Positions 8,623 to 18,986 are shown, counted from the stretch's first letter. The stretch: DNA of 54,303 bases from an uncultured Saprospiraceae bacterium (GCA_937928405.1 CALFWZ010000094.1:1-54303); one strand, 5' to 3'. A program made the numbers and translations. Notes: generated by a model from the sequence alone, not told the origin.

Positions 8623-10893
8623 CTATGCAATACCCGCGTCTTTACGGATTTTATTAAGTGCAGAACCGGCCTTTACCCAGTCAATTTGCGCCTGATTATA
8701 CGTGTGATTTACTTTAATTTTATCTTTCGTACCATCCGCGTGTTTCAAGGTAATCGTTAATGGTTCTCCTGGCTTGAATTTTCTTAAAGAAATAAGATCA
8801 ACGAAATCATCCTGACGTACTTTATCAAAATCTTTAGGATTTGCAAAAGTTAAGGCAAACATTCCTTGTTTTTTAAGATTTGTCTCATGAATACGAGCAA
8901 ATGATTTAACGATCACCGCATTTACACCAAGAAAACGTGGCTCCATCGCTGCGTGCTCACGAGAAGATCCTTCTCCATAATTTTCTTCACCAAACACGAC
9001 CGTACCAATGCCTTTTTTCTGATAAAATAGGGCTGAATCAGGCACTTTCATGTATTTTTTCTTACTAAGATTCAATACTTTATTGGTCTCACCATTGAAC
9101 GCATTATGAGCTCCGATTAGACAGTTTTGGGAAATATTTTGCAGGTGACCACGGAATTTCAACCAAGGTCCCGCCATAGAAATATGATCCGTCGTACATT
9201 TACCTTTTGCCTTAATCAGTACACGCATATCTTTAAGATCTGCTTGCTTGATAGGTTTGAATGGTGTGAGCAATTGTAAGCGATCAGACTTTTTATTGAC
9301 GACCACTTTGATGTCTTCTCCATTTTCTGCTGGCGGCAAGTAGCCTGCATCTTTTACGTCAAATCCTTTGGGTGGTAACTCCACTCCTTTAGGAGGAGAT
9401 AGTTTTACTTTTTTACCATCTGCGTTGACCAATTTGTCAGTCAATGGGTTAAAGGTTAAGTCACCAGCAATCGCCATCGCTGTCACAATTTCGGGAGAAG
9501 CTACAAAAGCATGCGTTTGCGGATTACCGTCATTACGCTTGCGGAAATTACGATTGAAAGAAGTAATAATGGAATTTGCACGACTAGGGTCGTCGGTATG
9601 ACGCGCCCACTGACCAATACATGGTCCACAAGCATTGGCTAGTACAACACCCCCCATATTTTCAAAATCATCTAATATTCCATCACGTTCTACGGTATAA
9701 CGAATTTGCTCAGAACCAGGTGTGATGGTAAATTCAGATTTGGCTTTTAATTTTTTCTTGACTGCTTGCTTCGCTACAGAAGCTGCGCGATCTAAATCTT
9801 CATAAGACGAGTTTGTACAGCTACCAATCAAACCAACTTCTAGCTTTTGTGGGTACCCTTCTCTTTTGACTGCTGCGGCAAACTCAGAAATAGGATACGC
9901 CAAATCAGGAGTATAAGGACCGTTGATATGTGGTTCTAATTTAGAGAGATTGATGTGAATAACTTGATCGAAATATTTTTCTGGATCCTTGTAGCATTCT
10001 TTATCTGCTGTTAGCTCTCCTTTTACTTTTTTAGCGAGTCTAGCAACATCCGCTCGTCCAGTAGCTTTTAGATAGCGATCCATTGATGTATCGTAACCAA
10101 ATAAAGAGGTCGTTGCTCCAATCTCGGCTCCCATGTTACAAATCGTTCCTTTACCTGTACAAGATAAACTCTTTGCACCTGGTCCAAAATATTCTACGAT
10201 AGCTCCGGTTCCACCTTTTACAGTAAGGATACCTGCTACCTTAAGTATAACATCTTTGGAAGAAGTCCATCCGTTTAATTTACCAGTAAGCTTAACACCA
10301 ATTATTTTTGGCATTTTCAATTCCCACGGCATATCCGCCATTACATCTACTGCATCTGCTCCACCTACTCCGATAGCGACCATTCCCAAACCACCCGCAT
10401 TTGGCGTGTGCGAATCTGTACCGATCATCATTCCACCAGGGAAAGCATAATTTTCGAGGACAATTTGATGGATAATACCAGCGCCTGGTTTCCAAAAACC
10501 TACGCCGTATTTATTAGAAACGGAAGCTAGGAAATCATATACTTCAGAGTTAACCGTGTTGGCTATTTTTAAATCCTTGGCTGCTCCTACCTTTGCTTGA
10601 ATCAAGTGATCACAATGTACGGTAGAAGGTACTGCTACTTTATCTTTTCCAGCCATCATAAATTGCAGTAAGGCCATCTGTGCGGTAGCATCTTGCATCG
10701 CTACTCGATCTGGGGCGAAGAAAACATAATCCTTACCACGTTTATATTTTTTCAGAGACGATTCTGCATGTAAGTGTCCATAAAGAATTTTTTCGGTAAG
10801 TGTGAGTGGACGTTTTAAACGTTTGCGAATTTTTTCAATTTTCGCTGGTAGGGCTTCGTAATAAGCCTTAATCATTTCAATATCAAAAGCCAT
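8623..10893 (-). CDS. acn: Aconitate hydratase, mitochondrial type
   Basis: Interconverts citrate and isocitrate in the TCA cycle using a [4Fe-4S] cluster. The three cluster cysteines are visible at Cys359 ([11 protein letters not shown]), Cys422 and Cys425 (ACGPCIGQW), almost the same numbering as mammalian mitochondrial aconitase. The swivel domain carries [17 protein letters not shown] near residue 640 with the active-site Ser-Arg. The length, 756 residues, matches mature mitochondrial aconitase and is shorter than bacterial AcnA or AcnB, so the m-aconitase lineage common in Bacteroidota is the better assignment. There is no signal or transit peptide. It has its own terminator; a TATTTTTG -7 element lies upstream near 10980-10990 but without a good -33 partner. 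Confidence 0.95.
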   Translation of the reverse strand: MAFDIEMIKAYYEALPAKIEKIRKRLKRPLTLTEKILYGHLHAESSLKKYKRGKDYVFFAPDRVAMQDATAQMALLQFMMAGKDKVAVPSTVHCDHLIQAKVGAAKDLKIANTVNSEVYDFLASVSNKYGVGFWKPGAGIIHQIVLENYAFPGGMMIGTDSHTPNAGGLGMVAIGVGGADAVDVMADMPWELKMPKIIGVKLTGKLNGWTSSKDVILKVAGILTVKGGTGAIVEYFGPGAKSLSCTGKGTICNMGAEIGATTSLFGYDTSMDRYLKATGRADVARLAKKVKGELTADKECYKDPEKYFDQVIHINLSKLEPHINGPYTPDLAYPISEFAAAVKREGYPQKLEVGLIGSCTNSSYEDLDRAASVAKQAVKKKLKAKSEFTITPGSEQIRYTVERDGILDDFENMGGVVLANACGPCIGQWARHTDDPSRANSIITSFNRNFRKRNDGNPQTHAFVASPEIVTAMAIAGDLTFNPLTDKLVNADGKKVKLSPPKGVELPPKGFDVKDAGYLPPAENGEDIKVVVNKKSDRLQLLTPFKPIKQADLKDMRVLIKAKGKCTTDHISMAGPWLKFRGHLQNISQNCLIGAHNAFNGETNKVLNLSKKKYMKVPDSALFYQKKGIGTVVFGEENYGEGSSREHAAMEPRFLGVNAVIVKSFARIHETNLKKQGMFALTFANPKDFDKVRQDDFVDLISLRKFKPGEPLTITLKHADGTKDKIKVNHTYNQAQIDWVKAGSALNKIRKDAGIA

Positions 10894-11080
10894 AATTGGA
10901 AAGGTTGGTGAGTTAATTTTTAATTTTTATGAATATAAGTACATCTATCAAGTAGAATCATGCACAAAGAAAGCGGTGCAAAAATAATTATATTTAAGAA
11001 CATATAAAGGTACAATATTGATTACACCACAAAGTTTTTTTTGTTGCGTGACATCTTAGCTTTTAAGCAAAAAACGGACC

Positions 11081-13006
11081 TTACTTTTTATCTAATCTTT
11101 CAATTAGCCTTCCTGTTACCTGTAAAATATCTACCTCGCTAACAATCCCCACTAATTCATGGCCTTTCACAACTGGCAAACACCCTACTTTTTTCTCTCT
11201 CATCTTTTTTAATGCATCGACTATGGTAGCTTGAGGACCGATAGTAAATGGCTTGACAATCATAATATCTTTGACTAATTTATTTTTCGTCTTGATTTTT
11301 TTAGCTTGAATATAATGTCGTAAAATATGCCGGAGCGTAATCAATCCTACAAGATTTCCTTTAGTATCTTCCACCGGAGTGAATCTAATCTTTCGCCAAT
11401 CCATCATTTCACCCACTAGCTCAATGATGTCATCTTGTTGAATGGTGAATAGATCAGTCACCATAAATTCTTCTACCTTAATGTCATGAGGATGATAGGT
11501 AGTAAGATCTTCTTTTAAGTCAGGAAGTTTCCATTTATGCACAGGTACATTATCTTTTTGATTTTTTATAATAGAAGCGGTCAGGCAGGTCAGTGCTTCG
11601 TCGCGATTGGTTTCTTTAAGTAATTTAGTGTAAGCCCTGAGTTGCCAGCGGGCACCATTCATATGTTTGGTGGTTCGCTCTTTAATAACGCCAAGGTATT
11701 TGTCAATATCTTTAGCATTTACTTTATGATTTTTCAAACCCTGACGGGCAATGGGCAATAATTTTTTTAAGATTAAATCCTTGCCGCTAATTTTAGTTTC
11801 CTTAAACCAATTAAACTTTGAGTCCATTCCATAACGGGACGCTTTAGAAAAATTATCCCGAATATCTGCGTAACCAATATGGTCGGTAATATCTTCGTGA
11901 AAGTCCGCCATACCAACCATCAGTCCAAGCCAAAAAGCAGCGTTGGCCATTTCATCCACACCGGTAGGTCCAGCAGGAAAAACTCGATTTTCAATTCTCA
12001 AATGTGGTTGTCCATTTGGACTGATTCCATAGCAAGGTCGGTTCCAACGATAGACTGTAGAGTTATGAACTTGTAATGCCCGAAGTTTCGGAATCTTTCC
12101 TTCATTGAGCATTTTAATAGAATCTTCTTGAACGTCACTACTCAACAATACTCGGAAGCGGGCAATGTCTTCTTTGTAAATTTCCAAAATAGATTTTCTT
12201 AACCATCCGCTACCAAAGTTTACGCGAGGACTACGTTCCCGCATATGATCGTGGGTGGTCCGAGTGTCGAGGGCCTGCTGAAAAAGCGCAATTCGTGATT
12301 CGTGCCAAAGCCTTCGACCAAATACGATAGGTGAATTAGCAGCAATGGCCATCACCGGAGCAGCAATCGTCTGAGCGATGTTATACATTTTGACAAAATT
12401 TTCAGGAGAGACCTGAAGATGCACTTGAAAACTGGTGTTACATGCTTCCAAAAGCGGTGAATCATGCTTGACCAGTAATTCATCAATTCCAAGCAAACGA
12501 AGTTCGTAAGAATTGCCGATCAATTGCTCGTTGATCGATTCCATCAACGCCTTGTACCTTTTTTTGGGCGTAAGATTTTCAAGATCTAAGTTTATTTGTC
12601 GAAGCGTTGGTAAAATACCCGTAATAATTACTTCTGTATCCAGTTTGGCCACTCGCTTACGGATAATTGCTAGTTTCTCGTTATTCTCTTTTTCCATCTG
12701 CCGGAGGCAGTTTCCTTTCAGCTCACGAGGCGTAAGATTGGTTTCTAAATTAAATTGTGCCAGCTCCGTTTCTACCCACTCGTATTCTTTCATAATACCC
12801 AAAGCTTCCATCGCTTTATTGACCGGCTTGTAGGTTTTATTATCTACCAAACACATTTCCTGTTCTGCTCCAATTCGGGTAATGTTTTTTTCAAACATAC
12901 CTTTATCAATCATATGTTCTAACGCCCGAACGTCATTGAGCAGATGCTGTACAAAGCGCTGCATCTGGGCCTGGCTTTTCACCAGCGAGACTTTTTGTTC
13001 ACCCAT
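11081..13006 (-). CDS. GCS2-type glutamate-cysteine ligase-like protein fused to paired CBS domains
   Basis: The first ~500 residues resemble the carboxylate-amine ligase/GCS2 family (EQEMCLV near residue 48 and catalytic-domain blocks such as RIENRVFPAGPTGVDEMANAAFW). The last ~130 residues form two CBS motifs (EFMVTDLFTIQQDD... and DIMIVKPFTIGPQATIVDAL...VGIVSEVDIL), which usually bind adenine nucleotides and regulate the attached enzyme. So an ATP-dependent amide- or peptide-forming enzyme sensing energy charge is a reasonable inference, but the substrate is not known and true gamma-glutamylcysteine synthesis should not be assumed. The gene is isolated, with a 187-bp gap to aconitase. Confidence 0.72.
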   Translation of the reverse strand: MGEQKVSLVKSQAQMQRFVQHLLNDVRALEHMIDKGMFEKNITRIGAEQEMCLVDNKTYKPVNKAMEALGIMKEYEWVETELAQFNLETNLTPRELKGNCLRQMEKENNEKLAIIRKRVAKLDTEVIITGILPTLRQINLDLENLTPKKRYKALMESINEQLIGNSYELRLLGIDELLVKHDSPLLEACNTSFQVHLQVSPENFVKMYNIAQTIAAPVMAIAANSPIVFGRRLWHESRIALFQQALDTRTTHDHMRERSPRVNFGSGWLRKSILEIYKEDIARFRVLLSSDVQEDSIKMLNEGKIPKLRALQVHNSTVYRWNRPCYGISPNGQPHLRIENRVFPAGPTGVDEMANAAFWLGLMVGMADFHEDITDHIGYADIRDNFSKASRYGMDSKFNWFKETKISGKDLILKKLLPIARQGLKNHKVNAKDIDKYLGVIKERTTKHMNGARWQLRAYTKLLKETNRDEALTCLTASIIKNQKDNVPVHKWKLPDLKEDLTTYHPHDIKVEEFMVTDLFTIQQDDIIELVGEMMDWRKIRFTPVEDTKGNLVGLITLRHILRHYIQAKKIKTKNKLVKDIMIVKPFTIGPQATIVDALKKMREKKVGCLPVVKGHELVGIVSEVDILQVTGRLIERLDKK

Positions 13007-13103
13007 TGGTTTTAGTTTTTAATTTTTCTAGAGGTTTGGTAAATATAATTATTTAAATTACGTTTCAGTATAAAAGCATTCAGAATAAATAATAATTTTC
13101 ACC

Positions 13104-13613
13104 ATGAAAAAAATCAGCTTACTCCTCTTGCTATCCTTTATGTTTAGTAATTGCGGAAAAGAACTAATTACCATTGCAGATTTACCTTATACTACTCAGT
13201 TTGAAATACCAGTAGGATTGAATCCCTTCACCATTTGGGAATTATCTGTTGACGACATTCCAAATGAGCGATTAGCACGGCTGAACGCAGCGAATGTTAC
13301 GGAAGATGAAGTAGAAAAAATTGTAGGAAAAATAGGACGTATTTCTACTATTTTTTCCGGAGTGAATCTCGATTTCATTCAAGAAATTACGGTTGAGATT
13401 TTTTCGGATAATATTGATGATTCGACTGAAATCTTATATCGCGAACAAGTAGGAGCAAATACTGGAGAGACTATTGGTTTGAATGCCAGCTTACCAGATG
13501 TTAGTCGACATCTAGAAGGAGAAACTTTTGGGATTATTGTAACGATTCGCCCGCGACGTTCCGCTTCCCAAACCATTCCCGTCCAGCTAGACTTTACACT
13601 TGGTGTATTATAA
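13104..13613 (+). CDS. Small putative lipoprotein, unknown function
   Basis: 169 residues beginning MKKISLLLLLSFMFSNCGKE: a short charged n-region, hydrophobic core and a lipobox-like FSNC with the lipidated cysteine at 17, so probably anchored in the outer membrane facing the periplasm or surface. The rest alternates polar and hydrophobic residues (for example ITVEIFSD, GIIVTIRPRR, VQLDFTLGVL), suggesting a beta-sandwich. I recognise no family. It is a single-gene unit with a shared terminator downstream, in a region of leftward genes. Confidence 0.6.
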   Translation: MKKISLLLLLSFMFSNCGKELITIADLPYTTQFEIPVGLNPFTIWELSVDDIPNERLARLNAANVTEDEVEKIVGKIGRISTIFSGVNLDFIQEITVEIFSDNIDDSTEILYREQVGANTGETIGLNASLPDVSRHLEGETFGIIVTIRPRRSASQTIPVQLDFTLGVL

Positions 13614-13663
13614 AAGCGTTTTTCAGCTTAAAGTTTTCTTTATTTTGCACAAGCTCTAAACTT

Positions 13664-13702
13664 AAAAAAGCCAACCCTTGTAAATCAAGTCTGGCTTTTT
13701 TA
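13664..13702. terminator. Bidirectional terminator between convergent genes
   Basis: Inverted repeat with AAAAAAGCCA...TGGCTTTTTT outer arms (13664-13673 and 13692-13701) and an imperfect inner stem, with A-run on the left and T-run on the right. It can terminate the lipoprotein gene going rightward and the SPOR-like gene going leftward. Confidence 0.8.
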
Positions 13703-13740
13703 AGCTGTCAAAAACAAATCAGCTTCTAGTTTTCTAAAGA

Positions 13741-15228
13741 CTATAGATTTTTCAAATAAGGTTCTACCATGGTTTTTAAGACAAAAATGGCCTGCCCAGT
13801 AGCCTCCTGTGGAGACATCCCTTTGTCCATAAAATAGTCTTCTAAGCGAATTTGAGATTGAAGATAGGATGCTTTGAGTGGCAAACTCCATTTCTTAAGA
13901 ATAGCCGCTTTTTCGCTCCAGGCAGCAACTCCATCCCAGAATTCCTGATTCCAGATAAGTACTTCTGTCCGTTGTTCGTCCGTTAATTTTTGTGGAGACA
14001 ATAGCAATACGGCTCGTTGGGCAGCAGCAGATTCTAACTCAATTTCTGTTGGGTCTTCCGCACAAAGTTCACTAGTAACCTGACGTAATAAGTTCAGTTC
14101 TTCCCAGTCAAAAAGTGGATCTGCATTTTTGGTATAGTCCGGGTCTGTTGCTCCTTTTGATTGTAACGTCACACTACAATCATTATAAGTAAGATATTTT
14201 CTAAACATATTATTTTGCGTCAACAACGCATGCCAACCTTCTGCGGTTCCTTTTCCATAAAATCCATCAAGGCTTTTACTGTAGAATTGTCCTTCTTTTA
14301 ATAGCGTCTGTAATTTCAACACAGAAGTCCTTTTAGATTTGGGTCGGATTTTTGGAATAGCCACATTGCTTATTTTATCTTTTGGAGAAGTGGCTGTTTT
14401 TTCCGTTAGGATATCATCCGATTTTTCAGCTGGAATTCGTCCGGGAGGGGTGGCTTCTTTTGCTTCCACTTCGGGCTGCACGTCAATGCGTTTTTCCGAA
14501 ACGTTATTGTAGGTCTCAGGAGTTTTGGCAGGAGGCGTAGTGGTCGTATTTTTCACGACCATCAAATTAGGACCTTTTTTCACTTCTGCTGGTCCTCTTT
14601 CTGTTACAATTTCTTGCACTTGGATGATCTGTTCTACGGGTGCCAATACAATATTTTTGATAGGTATCCCGGCTTCGAATTCTGTAACTTTTCGTAAAAA
14701 ATCAGGATTGATAGATTTGACCTGCGCATTGACCAATCCGATTTTTCGGGTAGCCGCCAAAATTCTGTTCGCTTCATCTGCCGTATCGTGTTGTCCAGCA
14801 AAAACATCAATTTGACTACCGTTGATGAGCGCATATAATTTTCCAGCCCGATTATAATCTGCCCAATTGATGGGGCCATTTAAACTTTCCGTTCCAAGAT
14901 AAATACTATAGGTTTCAGCATCGGGATTTATTTTTTTTCGAGTGACAAAGGCATCAGGATAGCCACTATTTTTGACCTGACCAAGCGTTTTATAAGCAAC
15001 TGTTTCGCTAGGATATCGTCCAAGGTAAATTCTAGTCAAGTTTTGTTCAGCAGCTTGCGCGTACATAAAACCAAGCGATTGAATTCGATCAAAATCGTCC
15101 ATTTTTGGTTTAAAAAATGCGCCAACGTGCACCGTATAATCATACTCCGTGGTGGAATCCTGTCCTGTCAATCCGATACCCAAAAGGCTAAAGCATAGAA
15201 AGAATAGGAGGGTTTTACCGTATTTCAT
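13741..15228 (-). CDS. Secreted SPOR-like / peptidoglycan-binding-like protein
   Basis: 495 residues with a cleavable signal peptide (MKYGKTLLFFLCFSLLGIGLTGQ). Two tandem modules of about 70 residues look like SPOR domains: YTVHVGAFF...LTRIYLGRYPSETVAYKTLGQVKNSGY...AFV and YSIYLGTES...IDVFAGQHDTADEANRILAATRKIGLVNAQV. A Pro/Thr/Lys-rich linker (about 215-295) follows, then a segment LKLQTLLKEGQFYSKSLDGFYGKGTAEGW like a peptidoglycan_binding_1 repeat (about 300-340), and a helical C-terminus. A periplasmic, cell-wall-associated role is likely; SPOR domains are known to bind denuded glycan strands. No catalytic domain is seen. A terminator is shared with the convergent lipoprotein gene. Confidence 0.6.
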   Translation of the reverse strand: MKYGKTLLFFLCFSLLGIGLTGQDSTTEYDYTVHVGAFFKPKMDDFDRIQSLGFMYAQAAEQNLTRIYLGRYPSETVAYKTLGQVKNSGYPDAFVTRKKINPDAETYSIYLGTESLNGPINWADYNRAGKLYALINGSQIDVFAGQHDTADEANRILAATRKIGLVNAQVKSINPDFLRKVTEFEAGIPIKNIVLAPVEQIIQVQEIVTERGPAEVKKGPNLMVVKNTTTTPPAKTPETYNNVSEKRIDVQPEVEAKEATPPGRIPAEKSDDILTEKTATSPKDKISNVAIPKIRPKSKRTSVLKLQTLLKEGQFYSKSLDGFYGKGTAEGWHALLTQNNMFRKYLTYNDCSVTLQSKGATDPDYTKNADPLFDWEELNLLRQVTSELCAEDPTEIELESAAAQRAVLLLSPQKLTDEQRTEVLIWNQEFWDGVAAWSEKAAILKKWSLPLKASYLQSQIRLEDYFMDKGMSPQEATGQAIFVLKTMVEPYLKNL

Positions 15229-15380
15229 AAATGTAAGTTTTGTATAGTTTGCCAGATAATTTATTAGTCTATGGACCTTTCAGTGGCTTCTTAAACGTAA
15301 AGATAAGGGATAATAATATTGAAATTGTTTGAAATTAGATAGAATTGATTAAAATATTTGCTCGAAGCAAGTCAATATCC

Positions 15381-16178
15381 TTAGACAAAATGCTTAAGCA
15401 TTAAAATTTCCCGATCGTTCAACAATCTATATTTTCCGCGAGGAATATCTTTTTTGGTCAAACCAGCATAATAGGTTCGATCAAGCCGAACGACGTGATA
15501 ACCCAAATGCTTAAAAATGCGACGAACGATTCGATTCCGTCCAATATGAATTTCAATTCCTACTTCGTTTTTACCTTTGTCCTTTACGTAAGAAACCTTA
15601 TCAACGGGAGCAAGGCCATCTTCTAAGGTTAATCCTTTTCGAATGGCCTCTAGATGTTCTTGACTAATGGGTTTGTCTAGGACGACGTGATAAATTTTGG
15701 TGACTTCGTGGCTTGGATGAGAAAGTTTTTTAGCTAGGTCTCCATCGTTGGTCAATAATAGCAATCCGGTCGTTTCTCGATCCAATCTCCCAACTGGATA
15801 GATGCGTAATTTGATACTTGGATCAATCAAGTCCATGACGGTACGACGATTTTTTTCATCACTCACGGTCGTCACGGCATTTTTAGGTTTGTTGAGTAGA
15901 ATATAAATTCTTTGTGTTTCCGGCTCTATTGGGTTGCCTCGATAAGTAACCTTATCTGTCGGTTTGACTCGGTGTCCCGGCTCGGTAACCACTTCACCGT
16001 TGACGGTTACTAGACCATCCATAATGTATTCAGAAGCTTTGCGCCGGGCGGCCACACCACAGTGAGCAACGTACTTGTTGAGGCGCATGTCTTCTTCTTG
16101 AGCAGCGGGAGGTGGTGGAAGTTTTGGTTTCCGTTTATTAGCGAATGGAGATTTATTAGGATTGTCTTTTTTTTTCAA
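15381..16178 (-). CDS. rluB: 23S rRNA pseudouridine synthase, RluB/RsuA family
   Basis: Isomerises a specific uridine in rRNA to pseudouridine. After a basic, proline-rich N-terminus (1-28) there is an S4 RNA-binding domain (about 30-75, MRLNKYVAHCGVAARRKASEY) and the RsuA-type catalytic domain with GRLDRETTGLLLLTNDGDLA, giving catalytic Asp133. The C-terminal GRNRIVRRIFKHLGYHVVRLDR block is typical of RluB/RsuA. RluB, RluE, RluF and RsuA are hard to tell apart, but length and S4 domain favour RluB. The start is 12 bp after the dnaB stop codon, so it is co-transcribed with dnaB. Confidence 0.88.
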   Translation of the reverse strand: MKKKDNPNKSPFANKRKPKLPPPPAAQEEDMRLNKYVAHCGVAARRKASEYIMDGLVTVNGEVVTEPGHRVKPTDKVTYRGNPIEPETQRIYILLNKPKNAVTTVSDEKNRRTVMDLIDPSIKLRIYPVGRLDRETTGLLLLTNDGDLAKKLSHPSHEVTKIYHVVLDKPISQEHLEAIRKGLTLEDGLAPVDKVSYVKDKGKNEVGIEIHIGRNRIVRRIFKHLGYHVVRLDRTYYAGLTKKDIPRGKYRLLNDREILMLKHFV

Positions 16179-16190
16179 AATCTAAGCGTA

Positions 16191-18986
16191 TTAAAATGGA
16201 ATATCGTCGTTATTCATTTTCGAAGAACGAGTAATGATGGCTGGATTCGCACCAGCGCCAGCATCATCAATCAATCCACTAAAATCAGGATCATCCAAGT
16301 CACTAAATTTCGCAAATTGATCCGTAAATTTAAGTTTTACTGTTTTCAAGGCACCATTACGATGTTTGGCGACGATAATTTCGGCGACTCCTTTCAGTGA
16401 TTGTCCTTCTTCGTCTTCCAATATTTGGTAATATTCAGGCCGATAAATAAAGGATACGATATCCGCATCTTGTTCGATCGCTCCGCTGTTATGCACAATA
16501 AAATTATTGGCTACAAAATTATGTAATCCTTCAACATGTAAATCATAGGTTTTTTCGGTACCAATATGCGTAATTGACTTTATTTTCTCCCACTTCAAAT
16601 CACTCTGCGCTAATGAAGATAAGCTTGTGTTTTCTAATACACTAGAAACTCTTGACAATCTTTCTCTTGACAGGTTACTTCTATATAAGCTCGACCCGCA
16701 ATAATTAGTATTTATAGCGGACTGGAATGATCTTTCTGTAAAGCCAGCTTTCTTTTTCTCAATTTTTATGGTTTCCCAAATATTTTTAGGAATAATATCG
16801 GTATTTGTATTGTGTTTAACATCATTAAATAAAACCATCAACTGATCAAGAATTTTCGATTTACTACCAAAAATCCCAACATATTTAGCAAATAAACCAA
16901 TATCTTTTTTTCCAGTAATACTAAGATTATAGCCTGGTCGATAATTTAATTTTTGAGTTTTTTGAATACTACTTTGAATTCCAAATCTTAAGAGTAAAGA
17001 TTTTATACCCGTTATTAATTCAAAAGAATTTGAGGCGTAGTGCACTTTCGATCCTCCTTTGCCTTTTCTTATAAAAACGCCACCATCCGTTGACCATATA
17101 TGTTTTAAAAATAAAGCAATTTGCTGCTTAGAACTTTTAAAGATTAATGATGGAATACTTTTCTCAAACGAGCGCGCTTTTTTTAATCCAACCTTCAATA
17201 ATAAGTTAGAAAATGGGTGTCTAACACCATGAGTTAAATGGTAAGGCGAGGGTAGATAAAGGTGGTAACAATTTTTAGATGAGACATCTTTCACTAATCG
17301 ACTTTCAATATTCCAAAGTTTTTTAGCAGCATCAGCCACTACTGTAAGCGCATCTTTTTCTTGACTGGTATAATGAATAGGTTGTCTTTCTACATAACAA
17401 CCATCGCCAATCATGTGTGCTAATAATATTATCTCTTCGTCTTTCAACTCACTACTGGTCGGACTCTCAATCACTCTACTCGATGCAATATAGTCTCCCT
17501 CCTTCAAATCCACCAATTGTTCCCAGCCATTAATGCTATAAAAAGGATGATTTAGACTCGCTTTAATTTTTATTCCCGATTGTGTTTCTACCTCATAAAC
17601 CTCTTTATCTCCTGTCTCCCAAACATCCAAACAAGTAGCTGGTTCTAACTTAAATTCATCATTCATTGCTAGTACCTGAAAATTACTTTTCCCTACTAAA
17701 CTATCCACTCTTTGATAATCGCCAGTATCCGCCATATAAATCAAGCTATCTCCAGTGATACACTCACGAAGATCCGACAACATCGGTCGCTTCGATCCAC
17801 CTCTCGTTTCCACCGCACGACTCAGCTGAGACAAGGCAATTACTGGTACACTCAATTCTTTGGCCAAGGCTTTAAGCGAACGAGAAATCATACTAATTTC
17901 CTGCTCACGATTTCCTTTCCCACTTTCTCCTCCTCCCGTCATCAATTGTAGGTAATCAATAATGACCATCTGGATATCATGCTGCATTTTTAATCGTCGA
18001 CATTTGGCTCGAAGTTCAAAGATATTGATACCTGGCGTGTCATCAATAAAAATAGGTACCTCTGACATTTTTTCGATCGCACTTTGTAGTTGCTGCCATT
18101 CGTAATCTTCTAGTTGTCCAGAACGGAGTTTACTACCCGATATTTCCGCTTCCATAGAAATTAGTCTTTGTACTAACTGGAGGTTGGACATCTCTAGAGA
18201 AAATATCGCCACGGGTTTATTAAAGTCCACCGCAGCATTTCGTGCTAAGGCCAACGTATAACTCGTCTTACCCATTCCCGGACGTGCCGCGACGATGATC
18301 ATATCCGAAGGTTGCCAACCAGAAGTAAGGCGATCTAGTTCGGTAAAACCAGTAGGTACGCCCGTGAGGCCTTCCTCTTTTTGGGACATCTCTTCCAGTT
18401 GCTTGAGGGCTTTGGCTGCTAGCGACCCCATACTTTCATATCCTCGACTAAGGTTTTGTTGCGTAATATTAAACAGTCCTTGTTCTGCTTCGTCGAGTAG
18501 ACTAAAAACATCCGTGGTGTCTTCGTAGGCATCCCGAATAATTTTTGTAGAAACCGTGATTAGTTCTCGCTGAATGTGTTTTTGTGCGATGATCCGCGCA
18601 TGATATTCAATATTGGCGGCGGAAGCAACTCGGTTGGTTAATTCTACCAAATAATAAGGTCCACCTACCTTTTCAATATCACCAGATTTTTTGAGCTCTT
18701 CTGTCACGGTCAATAAATCAACTGGCTGCGTTTTTTCAAAAAGGCGTAACATCGCTTTGTAGATCAAGGTATGCGCATCTTTGTAAAAACTTTCAGGACG
18801 CAATATATCTAATACAATAGAGAGGGCATCCTTATCAAGCATGACCGCTCCTAGCACTGCCTCTTCGAGTGGTAAGGCCTGTGGTTGGACCTTTCCAAAG
18901 ACATAGTTAGAAAGTTGATTCTCTTTCTTTTTATCGTTTCCACGATAATTGTCTTTCTTCTTAGATGGATCGTATTTGTCAGACAT
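16191..18986 (-). CDS. dnaB: Replicative DNA helicase DnaB containing an intein
   Basis: Hexameric 5'-3' helicase that unwinds DNA at the replication fork. The host parts are residues 1-408 and 834-931, giving a 506-residue mature protein after splicing. The N-terminal primase-binding domain is at about 30-135 and the RecA-like domain carries Walker A (ARPGMGKT, 234-241) and Walker B (VIIDYLQLM, 341-349). The intein occupies residues 409-833 and interrupts the conserved SDLRE/SGAIEQDAD stretch in the nucleotide-binding core, so helicase activity should depend on splicing. Followed by rluB after 12 bp. Upstream is the long gap with DnaA boxes. A TAGCTTTG element (19032-19025 on the minus strand) may be the -7 box of its promoter, but no clear -33 box is present. 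Confidence 0.96.
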   Translation of the reverse strand: MSDKYDPSKKKDNYRGNDKKKENQLSNYVFGKVQPQALPLEEAVLGAVMLDKDALSIVLDILRPESFYKDAHTLIYKAMLRLFEKTQPVDLLTVTEELKKSGDIEKVGGPYYLVELTNRVASAANIEYHARIIAQKHIQRELITVSTKIIRDAYEDTTDVFSLLDEAEQGLFNITQQNLSRGYESMGSLAAKALKQLEEMSQKEEGLTGVPTGFTELDRLTSGWQPSDMIIVAARPGMGKTSYTLALARNAAVDFNKPVAIFSLEMSNLQLVQRLISMEAEISGSKLRSGQLEDYEWQQLQSAIEKMSEVPIFIDDTPGINIFELRAKCRRLKMQHDIQMVIIDYLQLMTGGGESGKGNREQEISMISRSLKALAKELSVPVIALSQLSRAVETRGGSKRPMLSDLRECITGDSLIYMADTGDYQRVDSLVGKSNFQVLAMNDEFKLEPATCLDVWETGDKEVYEVETQSGIKIKASLNHPFYSINGWEQLVDLKEGDYIASSRVIESPTSSELKDEEIILLAHMIGDGCYVERQPIHYTSQEKDALTVVADAAKKLWNIESRLVKDVSSKNCYHLYLPSPYHLTHGVRHPFSNLLLKVGLKKARSFEKSIPSLIFKSSKQQIALFLKHIWSTDGGVFIRKGKGGSKVHYASNSFELITGIKSLLLRFGIQSSIQKTQKLNYRPGYNLSITGKKDIGLFAKYVGIFGSKSKILDQLMVLFNDVKHNTNTDIIPKNIWETIKIEKKKAGFTERSFQSAINTNYCGSSLYRSNLSRERLSRVSSVLENTSLSSLAQSDLKWEKIKSITHIGTEKTYDLHVEGLHNFVANNFIVHNSGAIEQDADIVSFIYRPEYYQILEDEEGQSLKGVAEIIVAKHRNGALKTVKLKFTDQFAKFSDLDDPDFSGLIDDAGAGANPAIITRSSKMNNDDIPF
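16488..17762 (-). mobile_element. DnaB intein with LAGLIDADG homing endonuclease
   Basis: A 425-residue class 1 intein. It starts with Cys (CITGDSLIYMA, block A), has a block B with SLNHPFYSINGW, and ends HNFVANNFIVHN followed by Ser as the +1 extein residue, so all splicing nucleophiles (Cys1, penultimate His, terminal Asn, Ser+1) are present. Between the splicing halves lies a homing endonuclease with two LAGLIDADG-like motifs: LLAHMIGDG (residues 521-529) and FLKHIWSTDGG (626-636), both keeping their acidic residue. It looks intact and potentially still mobile. Self-splicing is inferred, not observed. Confidence 0.93.
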
